64,000 nt of DNA, from NCBI GenBank assembly GCA_049315825.1, contig JBMOJK010000003.1, positions 1-64,000 of the forward strand, given 5' to 3'. Shown one piece after another: positions 60,743 to 64,000 of this stretch. Within the stretch, counting starts at the first letter, position 1. Each line of letters starts with the position of its first letter. The notes below the pieces were generated by a model. The model ran no database searches. It saw only the letters and a list, made by a program, of their open reading frames with translations, and was not told the DNA's origin. The position numbers were made by a program, and so were the translations under genes. Origin of the DNA: JBMOJK01 sp049315825 (GTDB lineage Bacteria; Patescibacteriota; Gracilibacteria; BD1-5; UBA2023).

Positions 60743-61522
60743 TTATTTTTGTGGTGCGTTATATACTACCGAGGCAAGATTCGAGTCATTGAATGATACC
60801 GTTCCTTGTGATTGTTGAGATGCAACTGCTTCAATACGTCGAACTGCTGCATCAAGTTGTGCATATCGCTCTGCGCCTCATTCCGTGCGAAGAATTACAG
60901 GCTTAGCAGCCATCACATAAGCCCTTGCTTCCTTTGAGAAAGTTGGTGCCTGAGCGATCAATTCATTGAGTTTTTTGAGTTCTTCTGGCCCTTTTGCTCC
61001 GTTGATAAACGTATTGAAAATAGTGATGGTTTTTTCGATTTTTTCACCCTGTTTCTCAACTGCATCTGCCTGAGTAATTCTGTAGGTGGCCTCTACTTTC
61101 TGTGCTCTATAGTCTGCAATCTGAGCTTCTGCTTGGATAATCTGAGCGTCAAGTTCTTTGTTTTTTAGACATAATTCAACTGTCTTGTTGAATTCCTCAT
61201 CTCGTTTTGCCTCTAGTCTCTGAAGTTTAATTACATCGAAACCATTCTGCCTCTTAAGTATGATGGAATCATCGAGTTGAGCAAAGTCCTTTTTAGCTTT
61301 CTCTAAGCATTGAAGCTTATTTGATTCATATTTAACAGCAATTTCCTCAGCTTTCGCCTGATATGAAGCCAAGAGCACACTAGTTCCAAGGGTCATGACT
61401 GCTCATGCTCGCTTACCGAAGTCTAGTACCTGCGAAACAACTCCACCAGACTGCTTTTCTGGTGAGCTTGAAACACTCGCTTCCGGTGCATACGAAGCAC
61501 CATTAAGAGTTTTATCAGCCAT
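60743..61522 (-). CDS. Membrane-anchored coiled-coil protein, 259 aa
   Basis: ATG 61522 (MADKTLNGAS) through TGA at 61414ish (KRAGAVMTLG) and 60878 to TAA. Hydrophobic helix near residue 45-58 (VMTLGTSVLLASY), then a long Lys/Glu/Ala-rich coiled coil (about 60-190) and a C-terminal helical segment with VRRIEAVASQQSQG. No family recognised. Confidence 0.7.
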
Positions 61523-61604
61523 ACATGGAGATTAAGTGCAGTGATTTTACTCCTTTATAGGGGTTGAGTCAAAGGAATTTACACAAAGAATACCCTGCGA
61601 GAAA

Positions 61605-62642
61605 TTACTTCGCTTCCATGGCCTCACGCATGCTGTCTTTCATCGTATTAAAGAGAATATCTGCCGCTACGCCACCGTTCACTGTGTAGACGTGCTCCGT
61701 CTTACCAAAAGCATTGATGGCAGGCTTAAGCTGGGGGATGAAATATACGAGATCCCTTTCTCTCTCCTGTGGGCTTTCAGGAAGCGATATATGCATCCGA
61801 AGAATCTGTGCATCTCAATTGAGAATGCAAACAAGTCTCCCAATATTCGTAGCAAGATTGAACGGTGTCATCGGATTCTGAGAGAGTTTTCCTCCTGTTT
61901 TTGCAATCCGCTGAGCGTATTCCGCAGCATCTGCAAGTGCCATAATACCCGAGAATGTAATCTGAAATGTCTTGCGACCAGCCATGCCATTCTTCTCGAG
62001 GATCGGAGCAAATACATTAAATCTCTCAATTGCATATTTTCTGAATTGCGGGATCTGCATACGCAAAATCACACTAGCATGTGCAGTTTTTACACGCCTA
62101 ACATATGCCTCCATTTCTTGATCAGAATACTGCGTACCATCTCCATGTCGAAGCCATGCACGATCATTGAGAACTTCGCGAGAAGAAAAAATTTCATTGA
62201 TTACTTTTTCCGCATTCTCGCTCGTAAGACGACTTGCCCCTCCTGTAACATCCTTTATTTCTCTTCCAAGCATTTTTTTGAGATAATCTCCGTCATTGAA
62301 GATAGTTTTGAGTGGATTTTTTGGATTTTTAATCTCTTCAAATTCAATATTCCGTCCTGTCATGCCAGATCCTGATTTTTGAATCTGAGTTTCAATCTCT
62401 TGTAATTGAAGATAAGTCAGATTGATGCCACCGTAGTCCCCTATGAGCTTCGGCATCTTTACCACAGGAACTTCGATACGCTGCCTCGGAATATCCCTTG
62501 GCACATTCGCCCCTGCATCACCTATATTCGACAAAATCACCCCTGTCGCAAACGCAATCCCACTCGTGAACTGCCTTGCCGTGGAGAGGATCTTTGTAGA
62601 GACAGGTATGCTTTCTGCGCATTGTGATGAGGGAGATCGCAT
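61605..62642 (-). CDS. Hypothetical protein with N-terminal hydrophobic segment, 345 aa
   Basis: Open with the TGA at 61815-61817 as Gly. N-terminal hydrophobic stretch (about 30-45, GIAFATGVILSNIGDAGA) that may be a signal or anchor, then a soluble helix-rich body. Pieces such as YGGINLTYLQLQEIETQIQ and WLRHGDGTQYSDQEMEAYVRRV are protein-like but match no family I recognise. Confidence 0.65.
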
Positions 62643-62751
62643 TGAGAATAGTTGCTAGATTTTGAGGCTAGTATACTAATAAAATATAGTGGATGTCAAT
62701 GTGGTTATTTCTCTTATCTACTGATCTATTAATGAGAGAAAGCAAATACCA

Positions 62752-64000
62752 CTAAACCCCCTTGATAATTCGTGAAATATTGAATGTGACAGGTTTTTCT
62801 ATCGTAATAGTAAAATCACTCGAGTTCCCTCTGCACACAATAGTTATCTCTTCTCAGAAAATAGATTTTGTTACTCTCTTGAGCGGTATAATTATTTTAG
62901 ACATCATATCGCTTCTACTTAGAGTATATGCTGAGCGTGGTAGACTGGAGGCGTGAATTTCATTCACTCAGTCAAAGAAAGCGAATAATAGCTCTATGGT
63001 AGCCTGCTGAGAAGAAATTTCTTTTGAAGTAGTTTTCTGCCCATTTAAATAGATGCGCTTTCAAATTCAATCAAGTAGTAAGCCCTGGTATTCTTGAAGC
63101 GTTTCGTTGTATCAACTAAGTATTCGTGATCAATCAAGCTCTTCAATCACTACATAGTTCTTGTTTGGTGTATATTTCGATAGAACTCACTCTTCGGTGT
63201 ATTGTTCAATTTTTGGTCAATATAATTTACTACGCAGATTACTGCTCGAAAATTGAACTAATATATTTGGATAATTTACTGAAAGTGCATTTATTGTAGA
63301 ATTAAATGACTCATCAATGGAAGAACCCGTATAGTACAGTATAAATGATCATCCAAAACCAGAGTGGTATAGTGGCAAGACAATTAACTGATTATCCGAA
63401 TGGAATTTATTGCGTTCGAAAAAGATTTTTACATCTCTTTCGAACTGCGTCTCATCCATTTGTGAATGAATAAGTGCAACATATTTTCTTGCAATTCTAA
63501 AGAAATTCTCAAGTTCATGGGGCAATATATTACCATGAGGCAATCAATATAAAAAATTGATATATTCTTCTGCTCTATCAGCGTTTATAATTGCATATTC
63601 TTCTTGTGAAATCAGCTCTTTAGTAATTACATTCTCAGCATAAAAGGATTGACTCTTTGTTCAAGAGAAGATAATTGAATATTTTAATCAGAATTTTCAG
63701 TATGTTGCACTATTTAATGAATCAGAAACAACTTCTGCTGACCTTCCTTTAAAAATTCGAGGTGAAAAGGCGGGAGAAAGTCATTGGTAAAACAGCCCTT
63801 TTATAGGTCAACGTGATTTTCCCCAATGAAATAAAGACCATATTTTTGTTGCATTTTCCACTATATTTTCAAATTCTTGAGTTTTTGGCTTCAAATTTGA
63901 AAAATATATTTCTTTATTTATTAAAGTGTTTGAGATTGCACATGACAAAGCAATTGCGAGTGCAATATGGCCTGTGTATGCAAAGCACTTTCAACGCCCC
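62752..64000 (-). CDS. Partial hypothetical protein, very UGA-rich (415+ aa)
   Basis: The frame is open from the window edge to TAG at 62752 only if about 16 TGA codons are Gly. Under the standard code almost nothing is visible. The segment is helical with aromatic, Lys/Glu and Ser/Asn-rich parts (HSQMDETQFERDVKIFFERNKF) and ends VTFNISRIIKGV. The N-terminus lies outside the window. No family recognised. Confidence 0.7.

Overview
The window is chromosomal DNA from a bacterium that reads UGA as glycine (genetic code 25). That points to the Gracilibacteria/Absconditabacteria (BD1-5/SR1) branch of the Candidate Phyla Radiation. More than 30 genes run open only if in-frame TGA is translated. In recognisable families the TGA falls where glycine is conserved: the MiaA, FolD, MutY, Nudix, PBP1 and HxlR motifs, and the first Walker A glycine of an ABC transporter. 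Genes end only at TAA or TAG. All coordinates below use this code, so many proteins are longer than a standard-code reading would give. No rRNA, CRISPR array or insertion sequence was seen. The two tRNAs are Gln(UUG) and Glu(CUC).

Layout. 0.2-9.2 kb holds folD, a possible structured RNA, a LysM-CHAP hydrolase, rplU, tRNA-Gln, lemA-htpX, a single-domain YigZ/IMPACT protein with a lipase-like hydrolase, a VOC protein, a LysE exporter and an AbiJ-NTD4-type gene directly behind dnaK. 9.2-18.2 kb holds dnaK with a CIRCE-like operator, dus, miaA, ruvB, rplK, tRNA-Glu and several small unknowns. 18.3-25.6 kb holds an ECF sigma/membrane-partner pair with matching promoters, a rubredoxin-HxlR divergent pair and a heterodimeric ABC exporter. 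25.8-33.8 kb holds a quinone reductase-like protein, a Nudix protein, a FemX-like transferase, a STAS protein, a glucosaminidase-NlpC/P60 protein, a PolI 5' nuclease without polymerase, dut and an Asn/Tyr/Cys-rich secreted protein. 33.9-40.7 kb holds a 1257-residue DEAH helicase and a large membrane protein.

40.7-43.9 kb is the most unusual part. It is a six-gene operon with an E2-like (UBC-fold) protein and a ThiF/E1-like protein flanking an 80-residue protein, preceded by two membrane or envelope proteins and a lipoprotein. It has good Shine-Dalgarno sites, no UGA glycine codons in its conserved proteins and an ATGA overlap. A GC-rich triple hairpin lies before it and a 100-bp, 22-bp-arm inverted repeat after it. 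It looks like an acquired ubiquitin-like conjugation cassette.

44-64 kb holds a UPF0489 protein, gmk, a 2294-residue alpha-2-macroglobulin whose N-terminus looks like an anti-sigma domain and which follows its own ECF sigma gene, mutY without iron-sulfur ligands, a class A penicillin-binding protein, a two-module FtsX-type permease and a run of uncharacterised coiled-coil or membrane proteins. The last gene is cut by the window edge.

Taken together the content is that of a small genome rich in cell-envelope functions (peptidoglycan hydrolases, PBP, FemX, macroglobulin, exporters) with core housekeeping genes between. Terminators are strong and closely packed, often only a few bases from the next start codon.
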